From a virus: a stretch of 31,165 nt of DNA. The notes beneath the pieces are model-generated. The model had not been told where the DNA came from and ran no database searches. It worked only from the letters and a program-made list of their open reading frames with translations. Below are positions 7,862-15,921 of the stretch, in pieces. The number at the start of each line of letters is the position of its first letter. Within the stretch, counting starts at the first letter, position 1. Where the stretch lies: positions 1-31,165 of the IMG/VR virus record IMGVR_UViG_3300025131_000252. One strand, 5' to 3'. The translations under genes and the position numbers were made by a program.

Positions 7862-8826
7862 AAAGAATTATGGTTGTTGACGCCCTCAACATGTATTTTA
7901 GGGCATATATAATTGATCCCTCGTTATCAACGAACGGTCAGCCAATTGGTGGGCTAAAGGGGTTTATGAAGATCTTGAACAAGCTGGTGCGCGAAGTATC
8001 TCCGGATACTGTAGTTGTTTGTTGGGATGGTATTGGCGGTTCTAAGAAGAGGAAGCTTGTTAATAAAAATTACAAAGAGGGTAGGAAGCCAATCCGGCTG
8101 AACAGAAGTATTAGAAACTTAACCGAGTCGGAGGAAGTTGCCAATAAGATATGGCAGCAGACGAGACTGTTCGAATATATCAATGAAATGCCAATTATAC
8201 AGTTAGTAGCTGACGGTATCGAAGCCGATGATATTATTGCGTACGTCTCTGGCCACCCTCTTTTGAGGGATTGGCAGAAGGTTATTGTTAGTTCTGACAA
8301 GGATTTTTTTCAGTTATTGACAGAGAAGACTGTCCTCTACAGACCCTCTCAGGGAGAGGTACTTAATAAAAACAAAATTGTAGAAAAATATGGAATTCAC
8401 CCGACAAACTTCGCCCTGGCACGTGCCGTGTCTGGAGACAAAAGTGATAACTTGTCCGGGATCCAGGGTGTCGGACTCTCGACTCTCTCAAAGAGATTCC
8501 CGTTCCTGTCAGAGGAAAAAACTTGTGAAATAAATCACCTTGTTGAATTCTGCAAAAACCAAGAAAGCAATCTCAAGGTTTATGCTAGAATAGTAGAGGG
8601 GGAGGATATCATAAGGGAAAATTATAAACTGATGCAGTTATACTCTCCTAGTATCTCGGCACAAGTAAAGAATAAGATTAATTACACGCTAAAAGAATTT
8701 ACGCCGGAACTAAACAAAACTGAAATTAGAAAGATGTTTATACAAGACGGCATAGGAGAATTGAATGTGGGTGAGCTATTCCGGTCATTTCGGAGGATCT
8801 GTCACGATCATAAGGGACAAAAGTGA
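7858..8826 (+). CDS. 5'-3' exonuclease / flap endonuclease, RNase H-like (FEN family)
   Basis: The product reads as the PIN-like FEN fold found in Pol I 5' nucleases and T4 RNase H. It opens with MVVDALNMYFRAY (catalytic Asp and the N-x-x-FR turn), then GGLKGFMK. A VVCWDG strand follows, and then the paired acidic motifs GIEADDII (about residue 120) and SSDKDFFQLL. The helix-hairpin-helix region contains SGDKSDNLSGIQGVG (about 187-201), with the expected Asp pair and GIxGVG. At 322 residues it is the usual length for a free-standing phage enzyme. It would remove RNA primers and flaps during lagging-strand synthesis, which fits a family A polymerase lacking its own 5' nuclease. It starts with GTG at 7858, overlapping the deaminase stop as GTGA, and ends with the same overlap into the helicase gene. 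Confidence 0.88.
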   Translation: MKRIMVVDALNMYFRAYIIDPSLSTNGQPIGGLKGFMKILNKLVREVSPDTVVVCWDGIGGSKKRKLVNKNYKEGRKPIRLNRSIRNLTESEEVANKIWQQTRLFEYINEMPIIQLVADGIEADDIIAYVSGHPLLRDWQKVIVSSDKDFFQLLTEKTVLYRPSQGEVLNKNKIVEKYGIHPTNFALARAVSGDKSDNLSGIQGVGLSTLSKRFPFLSEEKTCEINHLVEFCKNQESNLKVYARIVEGEDIIRENYKLMQLYSPSISAQVKNKINYTLKEFTPELNKTEIRKMFIQDGIGELNVGELFRSFRRICHDHKGQK

Positions 8827-10226
8827 TCGACAGTAAAGAAAAGGTTTCTTTATCTAAATTTGGAAAATCGTTTCAGGAGGATTTGGTGCATCTGATTCTC
8901 CGCGACCGCCCGTTCGCAGATCAGGTGAGCGAGGTATTAGACATAGGCTTTTTTGAACTTAAATATTTGCAAGTTTTTGTTTCCAAAGTCTACGGATATA
9001 GGGAGAAATACGATGTCCACCCTACTTGCAAAATTATGGCTTCTATCCTAAGAAGCCAGATGGATGATGAGAATGATCTAACAAAAAAGCAAGTGAGGGA
9101 TTATTATGCCAGAATATGTGGCACCGAAGTGGAGATCGAGGGCGCCGAATACATCAAAGAGACTTCTTTAGAATTTTGTAAGAAACAAAAATTGAAAGAG
9201 GCGATGGTCAAGTCTGTAAAGCTGTTGGAGTCTTCTTCGTTTGGGGATATTGCTTCTTTGATCAACGGCGCCTTAAATCTGGGATCAGATAATGACATCG
9301 GTTATGATTACAAAGCGGATTTCGAAGAGAGGTTCATGTTGAAGTCTAGGGATCCCGTGTCGACAGGGTGGCAAGAAATCGATAGCCTTATTAAGGGCGG
9401 CATGGGAAGGGGGGAATTGGGCGTAGTGATCGCGCCCACCGGAGCAGGAAAATCGATGGTTCTGACTCACTTGGGGGCGCACGCAGTGATGGCTGGAAAA
9501 TGTGTTGTCCATTATACTTTGGAATTGGCAGACACCGTGATTGCGTCTAGATATGATAGTTGCATAACAGGTGTTCCACTAAAAGATCTGACAATATTCA
9601 AAGAGCAGATTTATGACAAAATTCAACTGTTAGACGGCAAATTGATCGTCAAAGAATACCCAACAAAATCGGCCAGTGTACAGACAATTAAGGTACATTT
9701 AGAGAAATTAAACAGTCGCGGAATTAATCCGGATCTAATTATTGTAGACTATGGTGATATCTTAAAACCGATCAACAATAAGAGGGAAAAAAGGATGGAA
9801 TTGGAAAGCATTTATGAGGATCTGCGCGGTCTTGGTCAGATCTATTGCTGTCCTGTGTGGACTGCTTCACAGACAAACAGATCCGGATTGAATGCTGAAG
9901 TGATCACGATGGAATCGATCAGCGAAGCTTTCAATAAATGCTTTGTGGCAGATTTTATTTTTTCTGTGTCTAGGACGATAGATGACAAGGCGACGAATGG
10001 CGGGAGGCTGTTTGTTGCGAAGAACAGGAACGGCCCGGACGGGATCGTATATCCAATTTTCATGGACACTGCGGCTGTTAAAATTAGGGTTTTTGATCAC
10101 CTAGATGATTCTATTGAAAACATCGTAAAGAATGTTGCGAAGAAGCAAGAAGAAAGGGTTGTAAAAAACGCTAGAGAAAAGTATAAAGAGTGGAGAAGCA
10201 AAGACAAGAAAAAGGAGCTTAACTGA
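8823..10226 (+). CDS. Replicative DNA helicase, DnaB/gp41-like
   Basis: The 467-residue protein has an N-terminal helical domain (1-160), a linker, and a RecA-type ATPase. The motifs are TGWQEIDSLIKGGMGRGEL (entry to the core), Walker A APTGAGKS at 204-211, the HYTLE segment with the catalytic Glu, Walker B DLIIVDYGD, and a WTASQTNR arm that matches the Q/R-finger region of DnaB. The C-terminus is strongly basic. This architecture fits the hexameric 5'-3' helicase that unwinds DNA at the fork. The length equals T4 gp41 (475). The GTG start at 8823 overlaps the previous stop, preceded by AAGGGA. No primase gene is visible in the window, so its partner must be encoded elsewhere or supplied by the host. 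Confidence 0.9.
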   Translation: MIDSKEKVSLSKFGKSFQEDLVHLILRDRPFADQVSEVLDIGFFELKYLQVFVSKVYGYREKYDVHPTCKIMASILRSQMDDENDLTKKQVRDYYARICGTEVEIEGAEYIKETSLEFCKKQKLKEAMVKSVKLLESSSFGDIASLINGALNLGSDNDIGYDYKADFEERFMLKSRDPVSTGWQEIDSLIKGGMGRGELGVVIAPTGAGKSMVLTHLGAHAVMAGKCVVHYTLELADTVIASRYDSCITGVPLKDLTIFKEQIYDKIQLLDGKLIVKEYPTKSASVQTIKVHLEKLNSRGINPDLIIVDYGDILKPINNKREKRMELESIYEDLRGLGQIYCCPVWTASQTNRSGLNAEVITMESISEAFNKCFVADFIFSVSRTIDDKATNGGRLFVAKNRNGPDGIVYPIFMDTAAVKIRVFDHLDDSIENIVKNVAKKQEERVVKNAREKYKEWRSKDKKKELN

Positions 10227-12160
10227 TGTCAGGCACAAACGGCACAAATGGGGTTAACGGTACAAACGGAGCAACCAAGAGGGGCAACGATCTGTCCACT
10301 CAGATACTATCGGATATAACCATCCATATGAAATACGCTAGATATCTGGAGAAGAAGAAGAGAAGAGAAACTTGGAGAGAGTTGGTAACTAGAAATAAAA
10401 ATATGCATATTAAGAAATATCCCGATCTGAAAGAGGAGATCGAGAAAGCTTACAAGTTTGTGTATAACAAGAAGGTGTTGCCTTCGATGAGATCGATGCA
10501 GTTTGGAGGCAAGCCAATTGAGATCGCGCCAAATCGCATTTTTAATTGTGCTTTTTTGCCAATTGATGATTGGCGTTCATTTAGTGAAATTATGTTTTTG
10601 TTGCTCGGTGGCACCGGTGTAGGATTCTCTGTGCAGAAGCACCACGTCGAAAAACTCCCTGAAATAAATAAACCAAACGGGAAGGCTAAGAGTAAGAGAT
10701 TCTTGGTAACCGACTCTATAGAAGGTTGGGCTGACGCCGTGAAGGCACTGGTTCGCAGCTACTACAATGCCGGCCCCCGTCTCAGGTTTGATTTTTCCGA
10801 TATTAGACCCAAAGGTAGTCGTCTGGTAACATCCGGCGGCAAAGCTCCAGGCCCTCAGCCACTAAAAGAATGTTTGGTCAAAGTACAGGGTGTACTGGAA
10901 AACAAGGAGAATGGAGATAAATTGGAGCCGATTGAGGTGCACGATATTGTCTGCTATATAGCTGACGCTGTTTTGGCTGGTGGTATCCGTCGTGCCGCTT
11001 TGATTTCGTTGTTTTCTGCTGATGATGATGAAATGTTGGCAGCTAAGGCCGGCCAATGGTGGGAGAAAAATCCACAAAGGGGTCGAGCGAATAATTCTGT
11101 TGTTTTGTTGCGCCATCTAATCACAAAGGAATATTTTTTGAATTTGTGGGACAGGGTGCGAGCATCAAATGCTGGAGAACCCGGGTTTTATTTTACAAAC
11201 GATAAAGACTGGGGCACAAATCCATGTTGTGAAATCGCTCTGCGACCGTATCAGTTTTGCAATCTTACAGAGATTAACGCCAGCGATGTTAAAGACCAGG
11301 AGGATTTGAATTCTCGCGCCACCGCCGCGGCCTTTATTGGTACGTTGCAGGCAGGATATACAGATTTTCATTACCTGAGATCTATTTGGAGAAAGACTAC
11401 CGAGAAAGACGCTCTGATAGGGGTTTCTATGACAGGAATAGCTTCAGGTGAAGTACTGCGTGATGATATCGATATGTCGTCCGCGGCCGCCGCTGTGAAG
11501 AAGGAGAATAGAAGGATTTCCCGATTGATAGATATTAAGCCGGCCGCCCGGGCCACGTGTGTCAAACCCGCGGGCACCACATCTTTGGCCTTGGGAACAA
11601 GTTCTGGTATTCACGCATGGCACAATGAATATTACATTAGAAGACTTAGAGTGGGCAAGAATGAAGCGATTTATGATTATTTGGCCAAAGATCATCCCGG
11701 TCTAATAGAAGACGACTTCTTCCGTCCGCACGACACCGCCATAATTTCAGTTCCGCAAAATGCCCCCCCCGGCGCGATAACGAGAACTGAATCAGCCCTA
11801 TCTCTTTTAAGAAGGTTGAAGAAGGTCAGCAAGGAATGGGTCAAGAACGGACACAGAAAGGGCCAGAACACACACAATGTTTCTGCCACGATTTCCATTA
11901 GAGAGAGTGAGTGGGACGACGTTGGGGAATGGATGTGGGAGAACAGAGTTTCTTACAACGGCGTGACGGTTCTTCCGCATTCTTCTAAAGAACATACTTA
12001 CGTCCAGCCCCCGTTTGAAGACTGTTCCAAGGAAAAGTATGATGTTATGTCCTCAACTTTGAACAAAGTGGATCTTACCAAAGTGATCGAAGAGGAAGAT
12101 GAAACAAATCTGACTGGAGAAATAGCTTGCGCCGGCGGCGCATGCGAGATAACATTTTAA
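10226..12160 (+). CDS. nrdJ: Class II (adenosylcobalamin-dependent) ribonucleotide reductase, monomeric type
   Basis: The sequence parallels the Lactobacillus leichmannii RTPR. FNCAFLPI puts the first active-site Cys at 108. GGTGVGFSV and LDFSDIRP-like segments follow. NPCCEI (332-337) places the thiyl-radical Cys at 334 and the catalytic Glu at 336. FCNL gives the second active-site Cys at 345, and the C-terminus ends with CAGGAC (Cys635 and Cys640), the shuttle thiols. The spacing between Cys334 and Cys345 equals that of RTPR. The protein is 644 residues against 739. Cys335 replaces the Gly of the usual NPCGE. It reduces ribonucleotides to deoxyribonucleotides using B12 and needs no oxygen. 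The N-terminus carries a short TNG repeat. The start has AAGGAG upstream and a TGATG overlap with the helicase gene. Confidence 0.9.
   Translation: MSGTNGTNGVNGTNGATKRGNDLSTQILSDITIHMKYARYLEKKKRRETWRELVTRNKNMHIKKYPDLKEEIEKAYKFVYNKKVLPSMRSMQFGGKPIEIAPNRIFNCAFLPIDDWRSFSEIMFLLLGGTGVGFSVQKHHVEKLPEINKPNGKAKSKRFLVTDSIEGWADAVKALVRSYYNAGPRLRFDFSDIRPKGSRLVTSGGKAPGPQPLKECLVKVQGVLENKENGDKLEPIEVHDIVCYIADAVLAGGIRRAALISLFSADDDEMLAAKAGQWWEKNPQRGRANNSVVLLRHLITKEYFLNLWDRVRASNAGEPGFYFTNDKDWGTNPCCEIALRPYQFCNLTEINASDVKDQEDLNSRATAAAFIGTLQAGYTDFHYLRSIWRKTTEKDALIGVSMTGIASGEVLRDDIDMSSAAAAVKKENRRISRLIDIKPAARATCVKPAGTTSLALGTSSGIHAWHNEYYIRRLRVGKNEAIYDYLAKDHPGLIEDDFFRPHDTAIISVPQNAPPGAITRTESALSLLRRLKKVSKEWVKNGHRKGQNTHNVSATISIRESEWDDVGEWMWENRVSYNGVTVLPHSSKEHTYVQPPFEDCSKEKYDVMSSTLNKVDLTKVIEEEDETNLTGEIACAGGACEITF
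10232..10267 (+). repeat. Four tandem 9-base units at the start of the RNR gene
   Basis: The units GGCACAAAC, GGCACAAAT, GGGGTTAAC and GGTACAAAC run head to tail directly after the start codon. They encode a Gly-Thr/Val-Asn repeat (GTNGTNGVNGTN). The third copy is diverged. This looks like slippage-generated low-complexity sequence ahead of the folded domain. Confidence 0.75.
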
Positions 12161-12164
12161 TAAA

Positions 12165-12449
12165 ATGGTGAATACTATGAATTTTAAACCGACTAATCGT
12201 TATATCTTATTGCAGTGTGTTGAAAGCCCTACTGATACCGCCTCTATGCTAGTTCCGGAGGAATTTCGGACTAAGCCGCGGCATAGTCAATACAAAGTGT
12301 TGTCAACAGCACCTGATTGTACGATCACGCTGCACGCCGGCCAATCTGTGGTTGCTGAGAACTCTATGATCGAAGTTGTAAAGATCAAAGATCAGGAGCA
12401 CACACTTGTATTGGAGAACTACATACTAGGGATAGTGGATGCAGAATGA
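12165..12449 (+). CDS. GroES-like co-chaperonin
   Basis: The 94-residue protein has the GroES chaperonin-10 pattern. MNFKPTNRYILLQCVES forms the first strands, then comes a polar segment of the length of the mobile loop that contacts GroEL (around residues 18-40). QYKVLSTAP resembles the GxVxAVG strand, and VVAENSMIEVV and ENYILGIVD close the barrel. It would cap a chaperonin cage as T4 gp31 or GroES does. A complete GroEL gene lies 17 kb downstream at 29177, so the phage probably supplies both halves. The start is ATG at 12165, or ATG at 12177, which begins closer to the family's usual N-terminus. Neither has a strong ribosome binding site. The stop overlaps the thyX start by eleven bases. 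Confidence 0.75.
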   Translation: MVNTMNFKPTNRYILLQCVESPTDTASMLVPEEFRTKPRHSQYKVLSTAPDCTITLHAGQSVVAENSMIEVVKIKDQEHTLVLENYILGIVDAE

Positions 12450-13149
12450 GACAGAAATAAGATCTGTGGATCTGTATGGGGATGGGATTGGAAAAGTGGA
12501 ACTGATCCAACACTATGGAAACGATAAACTTGTTGTTAATTCTGCGCGCGTTTCTCACGGGAACTATAAAGAAGAGCTAGACTCTAAAGATGAGAAGTTG
12601 ATTAAATTTCTTATAAAAAACAGACACACATCAACTTTGGAACACTGTGGCGTCACGTTTAAATTTACAGTTCCGATCTACGTTAGATCACAACATCATC
12701 GGCACAGAACGTGGTCTTACAATGAAATAAGTCGGAGATATACGGATGAAAATATAAGATTCTACGAGCCCACATCTTTTAGAACACAACACGAGTCCAA
12801 CAGGCAGGCGTCAAATTCTGATGAATTAATAGATCCGGAATTGGAAGAATATTTTTATCTTAGGGCGAGCGACAAGATTATCGCTCATCATGTGAACTGT
12901 ATTGGCTTGTATGAGGAATTAATCACTTCTGGAATCTGTAGGGAACAAGCCAGAGGGGTTTTACCGCAAAACGCATATACAGAATATTATGGCACTGCCA
13001 ATTTAAATAATATTTTAAAGTTTATTGATTTACGCTTGGATTCACACGCCCAATGGGAGATTCAGGAAGTTGCGAAGGCTGTATTGGAAATAACATCTCA
13101 GTTGTTCCCGATAACAGTCGGTAGCTACCGGGAATGGAGGAACAAGTAA
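12439..13149 (+). CDS. thyX: Flavin-dependent thymidylate synthase ThyX
   Basis: The ThyX signature RHRxxSxNExSxR is present as RHRTWSYNEISRR at residues 88-100. It is preceded by the LEHC segment, which corresponds to the LEH strand near the FAD site, and followed by a second nucleotide-binding region (ICREQARGVLPQNAYTEYYGTANL, residues about 166-189). The length, 236 residues, is normal for the family. The enzyme converts dUMP to dTMP with methylenetetrahydrofolate, FAD and NADPH. With the deaminase at 7463, the dUTPase at 20985 and the class II RNR just upstream, it completes a phage route to dTTP. It overlaps the GroES-like gene, which suggests coupled translation, and abuts the next gene. 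Confidence 0.93.
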   Translation: MQNETEIRSVDLYGDGIGKVELIQHYGNDKLVVNSARVSHGNYKEELDSKDEKLIKFLIKNRHTSTLEHCGVTFKFTVPIYVRSQHHRHRTWSYNEISRRYTDENIRFYEPTSFRTQHESNRQASNSDELIDPELEEYFYLRASDKIIAHHVNCIGLYEELITSGICREQARGVLPQNAYTEYYGTANLNNILKFIDLRLDSHAQWEIQEVAKAVLEITSQLFPITVGSYREWRNK

Positions 13150-13500
13150 ATGTCGATTAACGACGAGAGAGACAGTACGGAGTCGTCGGAGACCCCGGAA
13201 GAGTTGGTACCCAAAGCCCCGTCAAAACTGGCCGCGCAAGGTATTAAAAGTTTCACAGTGTGTCGGAAACATGATGAAACTGGAATTTCTGGAGAAGGTG
13301 TTGTTATTGAAGGGGTTGTATTGGGGACCGGGCAATGTATTGTACATTGGCTGTATCCCCCGCCCCGCGGCGGCATTGCTATTTTCGACTCTATGATGGA
13401 TTTTATAAAAGTCCATATCAAGCCTCATCCGGCCAATAGAACAATAATCACTTATCAGGATGGGGAACAGGAAGTTTTTGGGGAAGACAAGAGTGAGTGA
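13150..13500 (+). CDS. Small conserved phage protein, function unknown
   Basis: The first 30 residues are polar, acidic and probably disordered. The rest forms a compact beta-rich domain: SFTVCRKHDETGISGEGVVIEGVVLGTG, then IVHWLYPPPRGGIAIFDSMMDF. That pattern (FxVxRxxDxTGxSGxGxVxxGVxFxxGxxxxxW, then FxSxxxF) recalls a small protein I remember from many tailed phages, usually annotated as hypothetical. No catalytic residues can be named. It begins directly after thyX with a GGAGG site and overlaps the region upstream of the adenylosuccinate synthetase gene, so it belongs to the same operon. A role as a small binding domain is possible but unproven. Confidence 0.65.
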   Translation: MSINDERDSTESSETPEELVPKAPSKLAAQGIKSFTVCRKHDETGISGEGVVIEGVVLGTGQCIVHWLYPPPRGGIAIFDSMMDFIKVHIKPHPANRTIITYQDGEQEVFGEDKSE

Positions 13501-13529
13501 GAGAGCTAATCAAATTACAGGAGAAGAAA

Positions 13530-14519
13530 ATGATTGCCGACGTAGTTGTTGATTTGCAGTACGGAGATTGTGGAAAGGGTAAGGTTGCACATCATTTGTG
13601 TAAGACAAAAAAATATACGCATGTAATTAGATATAATGGCGGTTGTAATGCGGGACACACCATTTATCACAATGGTAGGAAGATTATTACTCATCATATA
13701 CCTGCCGGTGTTTTTTTTGGGATTAAGTCCATTATTGGCCCTGGGTGTGTTGTCGAGCCTGGTCAGTTCTTTAAAGAAATTAAAGAGTTGGAGGAAGCTG
13801 GGATCCCGGCGCGAGATCTGGTCTATATCGCTAAGAATGCACATGTTATCACTAGCGATCACCTTCGCGAAGATAACACCGACACTACCATTGGCACAAC
13901 GAAACGCGGAAACGGGCCTGCCTATCGTGCCAAATATGGTAGAACAGGCGTACGCGCGCAGGACGTCCCCGCCCTCGAAGCGTTTTTGATCGATATCTAT
14001 GATGAATTGCACGGTACGGGTGAACGTGTTGAAATTCTTTTTGAGGGCGCCCAAGGGTTTGGCCTGGATATAGATTGGGGCGATTATCCATATGTAACGT
14101 CTTCACATTGCACTACTGCGTCCGCTCTCCTAAATGGAGTACCTCCGCAGGCAATAAGAAATGTGTTTGGGGTGGCTAAGATGTATGAAACATATGTCGG
14201 CGCCAAAAAGTTTGAAGGGTCTGATCCTATATTCAACAGAATAAGAGAACTTGGGGAGGAATATGGAGCGACTACTGGCCGGCCCCGACAATGTAACTGG
14301 ATGAATTGGAATAGACTGATTAAAGCAATCAAAATAAACGGCGTCACAGAAGTCATTTTTAACAAAGTCGATATCATCGAAGAGGTCGGACATGCTAGCA
14401 TCTATAATGACGGAGAGTTAGTTGATTTTGATGGGCCTACCGCGATGAAAGATTTTATCAGTGATTCTCTGCCCGGCAATGTTGTAGCTGTGTTTAGCGG
14501 CGATAAAGAAAGAATTTAA
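13530..14519 (+). CDS. Adenylosuccinate synthetase family enzyme, PurA/PurZ type
   Basis: At 329 residues it has the short archaeal/phage length rather than the bacterial 430. PurA landmarks are present: GDCGKGK (12-18) with Asp13 at the catalytic base position, GGCNAGHT with His43, GTTKRGNGPAY (122-132), EGAQG (172-176), DIDWGDYPYVTSS (180-192) and TGRPRQ (249-254). NKVD (278-281) sits in the place of the GTP-reading TKLD of PurA. Other features recall the 2-aminoadenine enzyme PurZ, notably DLQYG before the loop (PurZ of phage PhiVC8, as I remember it, has DLQFG) and AQGF. PurZ replaces Asp13 with Ser, which this protein does not. The product could be adenylosuccinate from IMP, or a dGMP-derived aminoadenine precursor. 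I chose ATG 13530 because AGGAG lies six bases upstream, not the GTG at 13497. Confidence 0.85.
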   Translation: MIADVVVDLQYGDCGKGKVAHHLCKTKKYTHVIRYNGGCNAGHTIYHNGRKIITHHIPAGVFFGIKSIIGPGCVVEPGQFFKEIKELEEAGIPARDLVYIAKNAHVITSDHLREDNTDTTIGTTKRGNGPAYRAKYGRTGVRAQDVPALEAFLIDIYDELHGTGERVEILFEGAQGFGLDIDWGDYPYVTSSHCTTASALLNGVPPQAIRNVFGVAKMYETYVGAKKFEGSDPIFNRIRELGEEYGATTGRPRQCNWMNWNRLIKAIKINGVTEVIFNKVDIIEEVGHASIYNDGELVDFDGPTAMKDFISDSLPGNVVAVFSGDKERI

Positions 14520-15040
14520 TGATTCCTTATGTACTATGTATGGCAGTTCTTACCATGGATATGCCCAGGGCTAAATACTCATGTAAATACATGGATGTTG
14601 TTTTGGAGTCGTCGGAAAAATTTAACATTCCTCCGGAGTTGCTCATATCGATGATCAAGGAGGAGAGTGGCTGGTGGCCAAACACTAGGAGCCGAGCCGG
14701 CGCTTGCGGCTTGACTCAAGTCATGCCCAAGTATTCGAAATACAGCTGCGCGCAATTGAAGGATCCAAAAACGAGTATACGAGAAGGTGCAAAAAAACTT
14801 TCTTACTGGGTTCATGACTATGGGGTTGGCGATTATAAAATAGGACTTTGTGGATATAATGGCGGTTATGTATGCAAGCGGGCTAGCGGGGCCAAAAGAA
14901 GCAAAATGTACGCTGATAGAATTATCAGGTACACGGAAAAACTCTCTATTGAGATAAAGAAGCGACTCGATTATGAAGATCTAATTAAGAATCTCGATAT
15001 TCCAATGAGCCCCCGCCCCGACGCGTCACCCACAAGGTAG
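14519..15040 (+). CDS. Lytic transglycosylase (SLT domain)
   Basis: Residues 20-125 form a Slt-type lysozyme fold. IPPELLISMIKEESGW contains the catalytic Glu (Glu49, before Ser50). It is followed by AGACGLTQVMP, matching the GxxGLMQxMP block, a helix with DPKTSIREGAKKLSYW, and LCGYNGG, matching the AYNxG block. The enzyme cleaves the glycan strand of peptidoglycan, giving anhydromuramic products. The N-terminus is moderately hydrophobic (MIPYVLCMAVLTM) and may be a weak export signal, but it lacks the usual basic start. It could act in lysis or as a virion-borne enzyme for DNA entry. Its place among nucleotide genes, directly overlapping the stop of the purine gene (TAATG), is unusual. A separate amidase endolysin is encoded at 26674. 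Confidence 0.88.
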   Translation: MIPYVLCMAVLTMDMPRAKYSCKYMDVVLESSEKFNIPPELLISMIKEESGWWPNTRSRAGACGLTQVMPKYSKYSCAQLKDPKTSIREGAKKLSYWVHDYGVGDYKIGLCGYNGGYVCKRASGAKRSKMYADRIIRYTEKLSIEIKKRLDYEDLIKNLDIPMSPRPDASPTR

Positions 15041-15042
15041 AG

Positions 15043-15921
15043 ATGCACGACCATGTCTATGAATATGAGAATATTGTAATTGGCGGCACACTCCCTGCCG
15101 TTTTATATTCGTTTATAAATAATATTCCGATTATATTTTATAAGCCCTCTCCACCATCTATTACTGAACGGATAGAGCATCTGGCCTCCGTGAGTTTTTT
15201 GAAATTGGCAGATGATACAAAAGAGCTGAAAACCAACGTATCGACAGAGATAGTCGGTATGACCAAACTTGAGCTTTGGAATAAGATAAACTTTATTTTA
15301 TGTATGTCGGGGCGTAATCTTTTGTCGGACAAAGCTGATACCATAAGGATACATGAGAACACCATTAAAGTTGCAACCACTGGGCATCGTTCTATAAAAA
15401 TGCATTTTGACAAATTATACCTATTCGACAAATCTGTTGAATTACTCCCCGGTACCCGCGATAAAGGAAAATCGTGCAAAGTGTATGACTGGTTTCACGT
15501 CAAATCCTCCTCTGAGCACGATTTTGACATTATTAAAACTGGTGACAAGTTTGTCAACAACATACAATTTTATAGTCTTCCACGCAAAGAGGGTGGGAAG
15601 ACATACAAGGATCTTGTCGTTGAGTCGATTATTGCACAAGAAAAATTAAATAATTTTGAGTATTCAGATCTGTATGTGAAGTTTAAAACAATTGACGATA
15701 TGGAGAGAGTTGGTATAGTGGGTTCAAAAAATGGTTCAGGGACAAGGATTCCGATTGGACTGGAGCATGTGAAAAGAGAGGTAAAAAAAATCAATGATTG
15801 GGTGTACAATGATACTGAAAAAGTGGAATTTGTTGACCTTGATATGAAGGGGGTTCTTGACACCACTGAAGACATACACAAGGAACTATGGAAATTGAGC
15901 CAAACCATTTGGCCGGCCTGA
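15043..15921 (+). CDS. Hypothetical protein with a Rossmann-like N-terminus
   Basis: This 292-residue protein is not firmly recognised. The first 35 residues (ENIVIGGTLPAVLYSFINNIPIIFY) have the strand-glycine turn-helix-strand pattern of FAD/NAD-binding proteins, though with GGTLPA instead of GxGxxG. The remainder has alternating strands and helices, including an SKNGSGTRIPIGL loop near residue 228, and no catalytic motif I can name. A resemblance to flavoprotein oxidoreductases or UDP-galactopyranose mutase-like proteins is possible but weak. It begins three bases after the transglycosylase gene (AAGG upstream) and overlaps the next gene, a nucleotidyltransferase-like protein, by 34 bases. 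The pair may act together, for example in sugar-nucleotide or surface-glycan chemistry. That is inference from neighbourhood. Confidence 0.55.
   Translation: MHDHVYEYENIVIGGTLPAVLYSFINNIPIIFYKPSPPSITERIEHLASVSFLKLADDTKELKTNVSTEIVGMTKLELWNKINFILCMSGRNLLSDKADTIRIHENTIKVATTGHRSIKMHFDKLYLFDKSVELLPGTRDKGKSCKVYDWFHVKSSSEHDFDIIKTGDKFVNNIQFYSLPRKEGGKTYKDLVVESIIAQEKLNNFEYSDLYVKFKTIDDMERVGIVGSKNGSGTRIPIGLEHVKREVKKINDWVYNDTEKVEFVDLDMKGVLDTTEDIHKELWKLSQTIWPA

Noticed and set aside
11371-11995. Minus-strand open frames opposite the RNR gene (and similar ones elsewhere)
   Set aside because: They mirror real + strand genes, have no ribosome sites and show no recognisable domains.
13497-13529. GTG at 13497 as start of the adenylosuccinate synthetase gene
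   Set aside because: ATG 13530 has AGGAG at ideal distance and begins at the family's usual N-terminus.
13530-14519. Calling the gene a definite PurZ
   Set aside because: Asp13, NKVD and the GTTxRGxGPAY loop are PurA features, so the Z-genome claim cannot be made from sequence alone.
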